A stretch of 55,042 bases of DNA from Rhizobium sp. (GTDB taxonomy: Bacteria; Pseudomonadota; Gammaproteobacteria; Burkholderiales; Thiobacillaceae): positions 1 to 55,042 of the forward strand of contig JAIBEL010000046.1 in the NCBI GenBank assembly GCA_019459285.1, written 5' to 3'. Below, one piece after another: positions 1 to 7,709 of this stretch (the stretch's first letter is position 1; the number at the start of each line of letters is the position of its first letter). The notes beneath the pieces were generated by a model. That model searched no databases. It worked only from the letters and a program-made list of their open reading frames with translations, and was not told the origin of the DNA. Made by a program: the position numbers and the translations under genes.

Positions 1-44
1 ACACCCCCCGCCCCGCCCCCCCCCCCCCCCCCACCCCCGCGGCC

Positions 45-332
45 GTGGGCAGGGCGGGCGCCGGGGTGTGGGGCCCCGGCGTGCCCTGCTCGTCGACCAA
101 GGGCGCGACCGGACACACGCTGGGGGCGGCCGGTGCGATCGAAGCGGTGATCTGCGCGCTGGCACTGAGCGACGGTCTCTTGCCGGGTAGCCCGGGCACC
201 GCCACGCCGGACCCGGCGATTCCCGTCCAGTACCTGCTCGAGAGCCGCAGCGGCCGCGTGCGCCGCGTGCTGTCGAATTCCTTCGGCTTCGGCGGCAGCA
301 ACTGCAGTCTCGTCTTCGGGGTCGCGACATGA
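45..332 (+). CDS. Beta-ketoacyl-ACP synthase, C-terminal fragment (aryl polyene type)
   Basis: Only the C-terminal part of a ketoacyl synthase is present; the gene runs off the left edge. The visible part carries the family's TKGATGHTLGAAG segment, with the catalytic His of the TGH motif, and the glycine-rich NSFGFGGSN motif just before the C-terminus. The first roughly 70 bases are a C/G-rich low-complexity run, so the encoded residues before about CSSTKG should not be trusted and the GTG at 45 is not a real start. The stop overlaps the start of the chain-length-factor-like gene by four bases (ATGA at 329-332), so the two are translationally coupled. That pairing suggests the condensing enzyme of a polyene-forming type II synthase. 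Family assignment is firm; the specific role is inferred from the neighbours. Confidence 0.85.
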   Translation: MGRAGAGVWGPGVPCSSTKGATGHTLGAAGAIEAVICALALSDGLLPGSPGTATPDPAIPVQYLLESRSGRVRRVLSNSFGFGGSNCSLVFGVAT

Positions 333-1132
333 GCGCTTCGCCCCTGAATGCCTGGATCGAAGGCATCGGCCTGATCGCACCCGGCCTGCCGGATTGGCCG
401 ACCACGTGCGCGGTGCTGCGCGGCGAGCAGTCGTATGCCCCCGCCCCCTCGATCCTGCCCGCGCCGACCCTGCTGCCGCCGGCCGAGCGCCGACGCGCCA
501 GCCGCATCGTCAAGCTGAGCCTGGCGGTCGGCCTGGAAGCCACCGCCCAGGCCGGTGCCGACGCAGCGACGCTGGCGACGGTGTTCACCGCCTCCGGCGC
601 CGACGGCCACAACTGCCACGCGCTGTGCGAACAGCTGGCGAGCGACGACCGCCAGATCTCGCCGACGCGCTTCCACAACTCGGTACACAACGCCGCCGCC
701 GGCTACTGGGGCATCGCCACCGGCTCGATGGCGCCCTGCCAGGTCATCTGCGCGTTCGACGCCAGCTTCGGCGCCGGGCTGCTCGACGCCCTCGCACAGG
801 TTGCGCTCGAACGCAGGCCAGTTCTGCTCATCGCCTACGACAGCGAATATCCCGAGCCGCTGCACACCAAGCGCGACACGCCCGATTGCGGCGCCGTCGC
901 GCTGTTGCTGACGGCCGGGCGCAGCGCGCGTTCGCTGGCGTCGATCCGCGTCGACCCGACTGCCGATGCCGCCGAAGCCATGGCCGACGCCGAGCTGGAA
1001 GCGCTGCGCACCAGCATCCCGGCCCTGCGCGCCCTGCCGTTGCTGGGGCAACTGGCAAACGGCACGTCTGACCGCATTTGTCTCGATTACCTGGCGCCGA
1101 TGCAGCTGAGGGTGGAGGTCGCGCCGTGCTAG
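329..1132 (+). CDS. Beta-ketoacyl synthase-like chain length factor
   Basis: A 267-residue protein resembling the ketoacyl synthase N-terminal-like family used as chain length factor in aryl polyene clusters (ApeC-like). It is shorter than a full synthase. Around residues 150-160 the position expected for the nucleophilic Cys reads AFDASFGAG, so the elbow has no Cys. This fits a non-catalytic partner that shapes chain length in a heterodimer with the preceding synthase. It begins in a four-base overlap with that gene and ends seven bases inside the next one (GTG at 1126), which is typical of a tightly coupled operon. The function is inferred from family and context. Confidence 0.8.
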   Translation: MSASPLNAWIEGIGLIAPGLPDWPTTCAVLRGEQSYAPAPSILPAPTLLPPAERRRASRIVKLSLAVGLEATAQAGADAATLATVFTASGADGHNCHALCEQLASDDRQISPTRFHNSVHNAAAGYWGIATGSMAPCQVICAFDASFGAGLLDALAQVALERRPVLLIAYDSEYPEPLHTKRDTPDCGAVALLLTAGRSARSLASIRVDPTADAAEAMADAELEALRTSIPALRALPLLGQLANGTSDRICLDYLAPMQLRVEVAPC

Positions 1133-1560
1133 ACCGGCGCTGGATCGCCGCCCATATCCCGCATCAGGGAGACATGTGCCTGCTCGACGCGGTGCTCGAC
1201 TGGTCGGACAGCGCGATCGTCTGCCGCGCGACGAGCCACGCCGACCCGGCCAATCCGATGCGCGCCGGCGGTCGCCTCGGTGCCGCCGCCGGCATCGAAT
1301 ACGCCGCGCAGGCAATGGCGGTGCACGGCGCCCTGATCGCCGGCGACGACGCGCCGCCGCGCCAGGGCTACCTGACCAGCGTGCGCAGCGTCGCGCTGCA
1401 CGTCGCCCGCCTCGACGACCTGCCCGGCGCGCTCGAAATCCGCGCCGAGCGCCTGTCCGGCGACGCCAACCACATCCTCTATCAATTCTCGGTCGGGCAC
1501 GCCGGCCGCGGCCTGCTCGAAGGCCGCGCCGCCGTGGTGCTCGACGCCACGGCCCTATGA
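1126..1560 (+). CDS. 3-hydroxyacyl-ACP dehydratase, hotdog fold (ApeP-like)
   Basis: A 144-residue hotdog-fold dehydratase. The N-terminal IPHQGDMCLLD segment holds the catalytic His region of FabA/FabZ-like enzymes, and GIEYAAQAMAVH carries the acidic residue of the central helix. I chose GTG at 1126 over upstream starts: a GGTGGAGG ribosome binding site lies at 1111-1118 and the protein then begins just before the conserved domain. It overlaps the preceding stop by seven bases. The expected role is dehydration of 3-hydroxyacyl-ACP without subsequent enoyl reduction, leaving the conjugated double bonds of an aryl polyene. Class is confident; substrate is inferred from the cluster. Confidence 0.85.
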   Translation: MLDRRWIAAHIPHQGDMCLLDAVLDWSDSAIVCRATSHADPANPMRAGGRLGAAAGIEYAAQAMAVHGALIAGDDAPPRQGYLTSVRSVALHVARLDDLPGALEIRAERLSGDANHILYQFSVGHAGRGLLEGRAAVVLDATAL

Positions 1561-1590
1561 AAGTCGCCGCCCTGTGAAGGACACATCATC

Positions 1591-2310
1591 ATGAAACGCG
1601 CCCTCGTCACCGGCGGCAGCGGCGGCATCGGCGCCGCGATCTGCCAGCGCCTCGCCGCCGACGGTCTCCATGTCATCGTCCATGCCAACCGCAGCCTCGA
1701 CAAGTCCGCAGCGGTCGTCGCCAAGATCAAGGCGGCCGGCGGCAGCGCCGAGGCGGTCGCCTTCGACGTCACCGACCGCGCCGCGACCGCCGCGGCGCTC
1801 GACACGCTGCTCGAAGGCGGCGCCATCCAGATCCTGGTCAACAATGCCGGCATCCACGACGACGCGGTGTTCCCCGGCATGTCGGGCGAACAGTGGGATC
1901 GCGTCATCGACGTCTCGCTGAACGGATTCTTCAACGTCACCCAGCCGCTGACGCTGCCGATGATCCGCACGCGCTGGGGGCGCATCGTCAACGTGTCGTC
2001 GGTCGCCGCGGTCGCCGGCAACCGCGGCCAGGTCAATTATTCGGCCGCCAAGGGCGCCCTGCACGCAGCCAGCAAGTCGCTCGCGCTGGAACTCGCCAGC
2101 CGCGGCATCTCGGTCAACGTGGTGGCGCCCGGCATCATCGAGACCGGGATGAGCGAAGGCGCATTCGACGCCGATGCGGTCAAGAAACTGGTGCCGATGC
2201 AGCGCGCCGGCCAGCCGGAGGAAGTCGCCGAACTGGTCGCCTTCCTCGCCTCCGACAAGGCAGCCTATATTTCCGGGCAGGTCATCTCGATCAACGGCGC
2301 GCTGATCTGA
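1591..2310 (+). CDS. fabG: 3-oxoacyl-ACP reductase, SDR family (FabG/ApeQ-like)
   Basis: A 239-residue classical short-chain dehydrogenase. It has the TGGSGGIG dinucleotide-binding motif at residues 8-15, NNAG near 88-91, a catalytic Ser in NVSSVA, and YSAAK with the Tyr/Lys pair. The GAAGGACAC site at 1575-1583 precedes the ATG. It follows the dehydratase by 30 bases and is the last gene of the plus-strand biosynthetic operon, which ends at a long hairpin shared with the convergent antiporter gene. It probably reduces 3-oxoacyl-ACP during polyene elongation. It could serve ordinary fatty acid synthesis, but its position with synthase, chain length factor and dehydratase argues for a dedicated enzyme. 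Confidence 0.88.
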   Translation: MKRALVTGGSGGIGAAICQRLAADGLHVIVHANRSLDKSAAVVAKIKAAGGSAEAVAFDVTDRAATAAALDTLLEGGAIQILVNNAGIHDDAVFPGMSGEQWDRVIDVSLNGFFNVTQPLTLPMIRTRWGRIVNVSSVAAVAGNRGQVNYSAAKGALHAASKSLALELASRGISVNVVAPGIIETGMSEGAFDADAVKKLVPMQRAGQPEEVAELVAFLASDKAAYISGQVISINGALI

Positions 2311-2331
2311 CCCCGCAGCGCCGCCTCCAAA

Positions 2332-2363
2332 CCTGAGCGTGGCGGTCCGCCGCCACGCTCAGG
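2332..2363. terminator. Perfect 14-bp hairpin between convergent operons
   Basis: CCTGAGCGTGGCGG at 2332-2345 and its exact reverse complement at 2350-2363 enclose a four-base TCCG loop. The right arm includes the antiporter stop codon. There is no clear T-tract on either side, so it may be a bidirectional but weak or Rho-assisted terminator separating the two aryl polyene operons. Confidence 0.5.
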
Positions 2364-3558
2364 CAGCGCGTCGGACCAGTTCCTGCAGGCGTGCCAGTTT
2401 CGGCGCCACCATCGGCACCGTCAGCATGGTGCTCGCCACCGCCATCAGCAAGAGGGCGGTGAAGGTTTCGCTGCTGATGATTTCCTTGTCGAGCAGGATG
2501 TTGACGAAGATGATCATGATCAGCGCCTTGGTCTGCAGCAGCCAGCCGATGATCGACGCCTCGCCCGGCGCCCAGCGCAGGATGCGGCCGGCGATCTGGA
2601 TGCCGATCAGCTTGCCGGCGACGGAGGCGACCAGCAGCAGCGCCGCCGCAAGGAACACCGCCTCGCCGCCGACGGCCCAGTTGGTGCGCAGGCCGGTAGA
2701 CAGGAAGAACACCGGCATGATGACCAAGAGGACATGATGGCGCAGCAGATCCATCTTGGCCTGGTCGAACCATTCCGCTTCCATGATCGCGCCGGCGAGG
2801 AAGGCACCGACCATGAAATGCAGGCCGGACCAGTCGGCCCCGAAGGCGCAGGCGGCCAGCCAGATCAGCGCGACGTACCAGCGGTCGCGCTCGGCGATGC
2901 GCGCCATCAACCGGCGGAAGAAGTAGCCGGCGACGGCGAAGGCGACGAGGAAGGCCAGCTGCCGGCCGACCCGCTCCCAGTCCATCAGGATCAGGGCCAG
3001 CACGCCCCAGATCGCGACGTCGTCAATGCTGGCGTAGCGCAGGATGCGCTGGCCGATCGGCTGGCGCAGGATCTCGAGTTTTTCCATGAGCAGGATGAGG
3101 ATGGGCAGCGCCGTCACCGCACAGGCCATGCCGACGCCGAGCACGAATTGCCAGGTCATCGCCTTCGGCCCCATCCAGCCTTCGAAGCCGAGCAGCAGGG
3201 CCGCCGCCGCGCAGCCGAAGACGAGCGGCGTGCCGAGCGCCAGGCCGGCGGTGATGCCGCTTTCGCGCCGGTGTGCCCAGGCCTTTTTCAGATCCAGCTC
3301 GATGCCGGCGATCATCACGAACAGCATCACCGCCCACCAGGCGATGCCGTTCAGCGACTGGATGACGGCCGGGTTGAAGACGAGGGTGTAATAGTCGGGA
3401 TAGGCGCGGCCGAGGATGCCCGGGCCCAGCAGGATGCCGGCGATGATCTGCACGACCACCAGCGGCGCGTAGTAGTCCATGTTGCCGAAGCGCCAGAGCA
3501 GCCACGGCACGGTGAAGATGATCGTCATCGCGATCAGGAAGGTCTCGGGAGTGCTCAT
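2359..3558 (-). CDS. Cation:proton antiporter (CPA2/KefB-like membrane domain)
   Basis: A 399-residue polytopic membrane protein with about 12 hydrophobic segments and the look of a monovalent cation:proton antiporter-2 membrane domain. Features include GILLGPGILG near the N-terminus, MLFVMIAGIELDLKKAW (the family's acidic membrane motif) and ASIDDVAIWGVLAL (a DD pair in a helix). No cytoplasmic TrkA-N domain is present. The start is set at 3558 because ATGA overlaps the upstream methyltransferase stop. It is the last gene of the seven-gene minus-strand operon headed by the halogenase. Its role is probably ion or pH homeostasis; a link to pigment export would be speculation. Confidence 0.8.
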   Translation of the reverse strand: MSTPETFLIAMTIIFTVPWLLWRFGNMDYYAPLVVVQIIAGILLGPGILGRAYPDYYTLVFNPAVIQSLNGIAWWAVMLFVMIAGIELDLKKAWAHRRESGITAGLALGTPLVFGCAAAALLLGFEGWMGPKAMTWQFVLGVGMACAVTALPILILLMEKLEILRQPIGQRILRYASIDDVAIWGVLALILMDWERVGRQLAFLVAFAVAGYFFRRLMARIAERDRWYVALIWLAACAFGADWSGLHFMVGAFLAGAIMEAEWFDQAKMDLLRHHVLLVIMPVFFLSTGLRTNWAVGGEAVFLAAALLLVASVAGKLIGIQIAGRILRWAPGEASIIGWLLQTKALIMIIFVNILLDKEIISSETFTALLLMAVASTMLTVPMVAPKLARLQELVRRAA

Positions 3559-4325
3559 GCCTTGCAACCGGTGTATTCGCGGAAAATGCCCAGGGTAACG
3601 GAGCATTTCACATCGGCAAAGCCGGCCCGGCGCAGCGCCTCAAGAATGCGCTCCGGTTCGATCGCGGCCTCGATGGTGTCGCCGTAGTATGCCCACAAGC
3701 GCTTGACCTCGGCCTGGCTGCGCGTCAGCCGGGCGAGCAGCGGAACGATGGTGCGAATGTGGAAACGCAATAGCGCCCGTGCCAGGCGGCTCGCCGGTCG
3801 GCTGATTTCCATGATGCAGACGCGGCCGCCCGGGCGCAGCACGCGCAGGTACTCGGAAAAGGCCAGGTCCAGATCGCCGACGTGGCGCAAGGCGTAGCCC
3901 ATCGAGACAAAGTCGACGTGATCATTGGGCAAGGGGATGGATTCCGCATAGGCCTCGATGGTCTCAACGGCGACTTTCTTGTGCAGTTCGGCGAGCATGC
4001 CGGGCGAGGGGTCGAGGGCAATGACACGCCCGGTCGGACCCACCAGTTCCTGTCCAGCAACGGTCACCAGTCCGGTGCCGGCGGCCACGTCCAGCAGCGT
4101 CATGCCCGCATGCAGGCCGTTGCGGCGCAAGACTTCGCTCCGGTACCGGGCACCGCTGCCCAGTGCGGTGAGGCCCTCTGCGCGGTCGTAGCCGGGTGCC
4201 GCCTGGTCGAACATGTCGCGGGTGACGGCACGCCGCTCATCTTCGTTCGCAAAATAGGCCGTCAGGCGCACGTCGGCCTTCAGTGGCGCCTGGCGGGGGG
4301 TATTTTCGTTCATGGGCGGGGTCAT
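3555..4325 (-). CDS. Class I SAM-dependent methyltransferase (UbiE/COQ5-like)
   Basis: A 256-residue methyltransferase. SAM-binding motif I reads LLDVAAGTGLVTVAGQ around residues 75-90, followed by an acidic residue (ALDPS) at the end of strand 2 and LRPGGRVCIMEISRP near residue 170, as in UbiE/COQ5-type C- or O-methyltransferases. The N-terminal FDQAAPGYDRAEGL resembles the UbiE entry helix. Start 4325 overlaps the glycosyltransferase stop (ATGA); a second ATG at 4313 is also possible. Genome context suggests modification of the polyene aryl head group, by analogy with methylated aryl polyenes, but a quinone-type substrate cannot be excluded. Confidence 0.8.
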   Translation of the reverse strand: MTPPMNENTPRQAPLKADVRLTAYFANEDERRAVTRDMFDQAAPGYDRAEGLTALGSGARYRSEVLRRNGLHAGMTLLDVAAGTGLVTVAGQELVGPTGRVIALDPSPGMLAELHKKVAVETIEAYAESIPLPNDHVDFVSMGYALRHVGDLDLAFSEYLRVLRPGGRVCIMEISRPASRLARALLRFHIRTIVPLLARLTRSQAEVKRLWAYYGDTIEAAIEPERILEALRRAGFADVKCSVTLGIFREYTGCKA

Positions 4326-5089
4326 GGAGTGGGTTTCAAAATCCGCCGCCCGACCAGCAGCGGCAGGCGCAGCACGAAGCCGATGAACAGCCGCGTATGC
4401 ATCCAGGTCAACAGCGCGTTGTCGCGCAGGTACTTGAAATGCGAGACGCCGCCTTCCTCGGCCGACAGATAGCGCACCGGCGCGTCGAGGTTGATCGGCC
4501 GCACGCCGGCCCAGCACAAGCGGACGACCGCCTCCGGGTCGAAATCGAAGCGGCGCATGAAACGGCTGCGCCGCATGATGCGCATGAGCGGCGCGATGGG
4601 ATAGACGCGGAAACCGTACAAGGAATCGCCGACGCCCATCCACAGCGTCTCCAGATTGGCCCAGCCGTTCGACACCATGCGGCCCTTGACGCGCAAGGCC
4701 GGCGCCTCCGGTCCGAACACCGGCTTGCCGAGCACCATCGCGCCCGGTTCGGCTTGCGACGCCGCCATGAAGGCCGGGATCAGGTCGGCAGGATGTTGGC
4801 CGTCGGAATCCATCGTCAGCGCATGCGTGTAGCCGGCGGCAGCGGCCTCGGTGAAGCCTGCCAGTACCGCCGCGCCCTTGCCGCGGTTCTGCGGCAGCAC
4901 GATGACGCGCAGGCCCGCATCGGCGGCGGCCAGCGCCTGCAATGACTGCGCCGTGCCATCGGTGCTGCCGTCGACGACGACCCACACCGGCGTCCATTGC
5001 GCGCGCGCCGCCCTCACCGTTTCCAGCACCTTGGGGCCGGGGTTGTAGCTGGGGATCAGGACCAGATGGGTCGGCGAGGAATGCGGCAT
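4322..5089 (-). CDS. Family 2 glycosyltransferase
   Basis: A 255-residue GT-A fold glycosyltransferase. It has LVLIPSYNPG at the N-terminus, VVDGSTDGT, RGKGAAV and TMDSDGQH, whose DSD is the metal/nucleotide-sugar motif near residue 100. The C-terminal third is hydrophobic and amphipathic, suggesting membrane association. The start at 5089 lies four bases beyond the stop of the acyltransferase gene. Aryl polyene clusters often encode a GT2 and acyltransferases that attach the polyene to a glycolipid anchor in the outer membrane. That is the likely role here, inferred from context. Confidence 0.85.
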   Translation of the reverse strand: MPHSSPTHLVLIPSYNPGPKVLETVRAARAQWTPVWVVVDGSTDGTAQSLQALAAADAGLRVIVLPQNRGKGAAVLAGFTEAAAAGYTHALTMDSDGQHPADLIPAFMAASQAEPGAMVLGKPVFGPEAPALRVKGRMVSNGWANLETLWMGVGDSLYGFRVYPIAPLMRIMRRSRFMRRFDFDPEAVVRLCWAGVRPINLDAPVRYLSAEEGGVSHFKYLRDNALLTWMHTRLFIGFVLRLPLLVGRRILKPTP

Positions 5090-5093
5090 GGTT

Positions 5094-5867
5094 TCAGATG
5101 GCGGTCGGCGGAGGAGCCGTGCCCAGTTCCGTGCGGAAATAGGTCTCCAGCTCGGCGGTGAAGGCGGCAATGTCGGTCGGCGGCGGAAAGCGCCGGCCGA
5201 GACGGATGCGAAACGAGAGCGGCAGTTCAGGGCGCAGGAACAGCGGCCAGGACTTGCCCAGGTAGGGCGTGGAAAATTCAATCAGAAGCGTTTGCACCGG
5301 CACGCCGGCACGCTTGGAAATCAGGCCGACGATCGGCTGGCAGGCATCGATCGGGAAATGCGTCGTCCGCGTGCCTTCCGGAAAGATCACGACGTGCGCG
5401 CCGTGCTGCAATTCCTCGCGCGCATTTAGGATCATCTCCAAGGGGGCCCTGTTGCTGATATAACGGGCCAGGCGGGCCGCCGCGCCGAACAGGATGTTGT
5501 TCAGCAGGCTCGCCTTCATCACGCAGACGGCATTCGGCAAGCGCGAGACGATCATCACGGCGTCAAGCAGGGAAGGATGATTGGCCGCAACGATCAGCGG
5601 TCCCTGGCCGCGCAGGCGGTCGAGTTCGGACAGATCGAAGCGGCTGGCGCACAGCAGCGCCAGCAGGAACAGGTAGCCGCGCGAGCCACCGGAAATGACC
5701 ATCCGCCCCAGCGGCTGGCCGATGCGGCGCGGCAGCAGCGGGTGGAGCAGCATCGCGAACGGCAGCCAGAGGAGGCAAATCGCCGCCAGCGCGCCCAGGC
5801 CGATGACCATGGCGAGATGTTCGTAGGCGACCCACAGCAGGCTGCGCGCACGCCGGCGTTTACTCAT
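5094..5867 (-). CDS. Lysophospholipid acyltransferase (PlsC/LpxL-like)
   Basis: A 257-residue acyltransferase with an N-terminal membrane anchor at about residues 12-40. It has the HX4D catalytic motif as NHPSLLDAV near residue 98 and the substrate-binding FPEGTRTT near residue 165, as in 1-acylglycerol-3-phosphate acyltransferases. I placed the start at ATG 5867, since residues further upstream do not resemble the family. It overlaps the MipA-like gene by eight bases. It probably transfers the polyene acyl chain or a fatty acid to a lipid acceptor in this cluster. Confidence 0.85.
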   Translation of the reverse strand: MSKRRRARSLLWVAYEHLAMVIGLGALAAICLLWLPFAMLLHPLLPRRIGQPLGRMVISGGSRGYLFLLALLCASRFDLSELDRLRGQGPLIVAANHPSLLDAVMIVSRLPNAVCVMKASLLNNILFGAAARLARYISNRAPLEMILNAREELQHGAHVVIFPEGTRTTHFPIDACQPIVGLISKRAGVPVQTLLIEFSTPYLGKSWPLFLRPELPLSFRIRLGRRFPPPTDIAAFTAELETYFRTELGTAPPPTAI

Positions 5868-6705
5868 CGACGCGCACACGGGTCGACGATTCGCCGAATA
5901 TCCACGACACGGCGACACCGCCGGCGAGATAATTCTGGCTGCGCACGAGCGGGCTGTCCTCGAAGCGCGCCCCCGCGAGGTTGTCATAGCGCACGAAGGC
6001 GCCGATCCAGGTTTTCCTGAAACGCTTCGACGCCGACGCCAGGACCTGCATGCCGGCATAGCCCGACTGGGCCGCGTAGGCCGGACGCGTGGCGGTCGCA
6101 TACTGCGGGGCGACGCTGTAGAAATACGCATGCTGGCGCTGGTCGCCGAACAGCGGTCCGGTGAGGAGGCCGAATTTCCAGCCCGGCAGCCCGGGGACGT
6201 CGGTGACATCGAAATTCAGCTTGGGGTGGGCCACCCATCCGATGTCGCGGGGCGAGCGCTCCAGCGTGTAGGCGGCGCGCAGCGGCAGCAGCAGCTTGAC
6301 GGAGCGCGCCCGGTTTTCGGAGCGCCACAGCGTCACGTCGAGCTCGGGGCCGATTTCGAAGGTCGCCGCCAGATCCGGCATGCCGGCGCGGGCGACGATC
6401 TCGTCACTCGTCGCCGGCGGCGACAGCGCCGCCGACACCGTCAGTTCGAGCCGGTCGGAACCGAACAGCTGCCCGCGCAGGCCGTGGCGGTCCGCCTTCA
6501 ATATTTTCCCGTGGTAGGTGAAATAGGGAATCGGCATCAGGAAATTCGTCGTCTGGTCCGAACCGCGATAGGCCGGAAAACTCAGCGCAGCGATGCCGGC
6601 CCCCACTTCCCACAGCGGCTGCTCCTCGGCGGCCTGCGCGGCCTGCGCGGCCGGCACAGCCAGCGCCAGCACCAGCACGACAGCGGCACCGCTTACCGTG
6701 GCCAT
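5860..6705 (-). CDS. MipA/OmpV family outer membrane protein
   Basis: A 281-residue protein with a clear Sec signal peptide (hydrophobic residues 5-20, AQA-type cleavage around 22-26). A beta-barrel typical of MipA/OmpV follows: WEVGAGIAALSFPAYRGSDQ near the mature N-terminus, PYFTYHGK, YAGMQVLASASKRF and a C-terminal NYLAGGVAVSWIF strand. It starts in a one-base TGATG overlap with the chorismatase stop. MipA/OmpV proteins occur in several envelope contexts. Here it may help place the pigment in the outer membrane, but that function is inference. Confidence 0.85.
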   Translation of the reverse strand: MATVSGAAVVLVLALAVPAAQAAQAAEEQPLWEVGAGIAALSFPAYRGSDQTTNFLMPIPYFTYHGKILKADRHGLRGQLFGSDRLELTVSAALSPPATSDEIVARAGMPDLAATFEIGPELDVTLWRSENRARSVKLLLPLRAAYTLERSPRDIGWVAHPKLNFDVTDVPGLPGWKFGLLTGPLFGDQRQHAYFYSVAPQYATATRPAYAAQSGYAGMQVLASASKRFRKTWIGAFVRYDNLAGARFEDSPLVRSQNYLAGGVAVSWIFGESSTRVRVDE

Positions 6706-7709
6706 CAGTCCAGCCCCAGCGTGTGCGAGGCCATCGCCTCGATTTCAAGCAGCAGGTCGGCACGGCAGATGTCGGCCTGCACGTAGAGCACGTCCGCCCC
6801 GCCCAGCTGCGGCGCCAGCGTATCGCGGATCACGGGAAAATCGGCCGCATGACGCACATAGACGCGATAGACCAGTTCGTCGAGCGCGAAAGACCGCGAG
6901 CGCGCCGCGCGATTGGCCTCGGCGACGACTGCGGCGATGTTGGCCATCGCCTCGCGGCACTGGCCGGCAACGTCGTCGGGATGCACCGTCTGGTAGCCGA
7001 CGATGCTGGCGGTGCCGGAAACGAACAGGATCTCCTGCCCGGGCGGGTGCACCAGCGCCGCGCGCGAGAAAAGCGGCGTCCGCGGTCCGTATTCGGCCGG
7101 ATACTCGCAGGCGCTGACCTGGCGGGGATTCTCGAGCGGCACGGCCGGCGTCGCCCCGGCCAGGAAGGCGATCGACAGCGGACCGCCGGCCAGACCAAGG
7201 GCGCAGGCCGCCGGCACGTTGCCGGTCGCGCTGCGGTGATGGGCGATGAACGCGTCCTGGCGGCCGATATTGAACTGGCGGTAGCGTTCCAGCCCATGCG
7301 TCTCGGCATTGATGTCGGCCATGTAGTTCCAGATTCGCCACAGATGCGGCAGCTTCTGCGCGTCGAGCAGGCGGAAGATGCGGTGGTAGGCTTCCTCGCT
7401 CGCGGCCTGCAGCGGCGGGCGGTCAGCCAGCGCGGCAAATTCGGCCTCGTCCAGATCGATGACGCCGAACAGGATGTCGCCGGCCCGCCGCCAGGCGATG
7501 CCTTCGCTCTCACCGTGCAGGCACGGGCCGGCCAGCCGCCAGGTTTCCTGAACGGCGGCCCTCTCCGCCCCGAGCAGGGGCGCGCAGATCGCCTGGATCG
7601 GCCACCCGGACGCAGCCGCGGACACCGCCTGCCCCAGCAGGGCGCCGCCGAGTTCGCTTCCGGTAGGACGTGAAGTGGGGGGCGACGAGGAATGAAATTG
7701 CAGCGTCAC
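6705..7709 (-). CDS. Chorismatase (FkbO/Hyg5/XanB2 family)
   Basis: A 334-residue protein resembling the chorismate-hydrolysing family that includes XanB2 and Hyg5/FkbO. Recognisable parts are the central LPHLWRIWNYMADINAETHG stretch, RYRQFNIGRQDAF, GPRTPLFSRA and the C-terminal RidA-like half with FVSGTASIVGYQTVHPDD. In xanthomonads XanB2 makes 3- and 4-hydroxybenzoate, and 3-hydroxybenzoate primes xanthomonadin synthesis. That makes the same aryl starter likely here, in place of the tyrosine-derived route of other aryl polyenes. The start is GTG at 7709, sharing one base with the halogenase TAG. Which isomer it forms cannot be read from the sequence by eye. Confidence 0.85.
   Translation of the reverse strand: MTLQFHSSSPPTSRPTGSELGGALLGQAVSAAASGWPIQAICAPLLGAERAAVQETWRLAGPCLHGESEGIAWRRAGDILFGVIDLDEAEFAALADRPPLQAASEEAYHRIFRLLDAQKLPHLWRIWNYMADINAETHGLERYRQFNIGRQDAFIAHHRSATGNVPAACALGLAGGPLSIAFLAGATPAVPLENPRQVSACEYPAEYGPRTPLFSRAALVHPPGQEILFVSGTASIVGYQTVHPDDVAGQCREAMANIAAVVAEANRAARSRSFALDELVYRVYVRHAADFPVIRDTLAPQLGGADVLYVQADICRADLLLEIEAMASHTLGLD

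Noticed and set aside
1-70. C-rich run at the left edge as a repeat or telomere-like end
   Set aside because: Homopolymer-like C/G noise that also corrupts the first codons of the synthase; best explained as contig-end sequence error.
3555-4997. Glycosyltransferase-methyltransferase fusion of 480 residues
   Set aside because: The N-terminal half of that frame is out of phase with the true glycosyltransferase frame; the two genes overlap by four bases and are separate.
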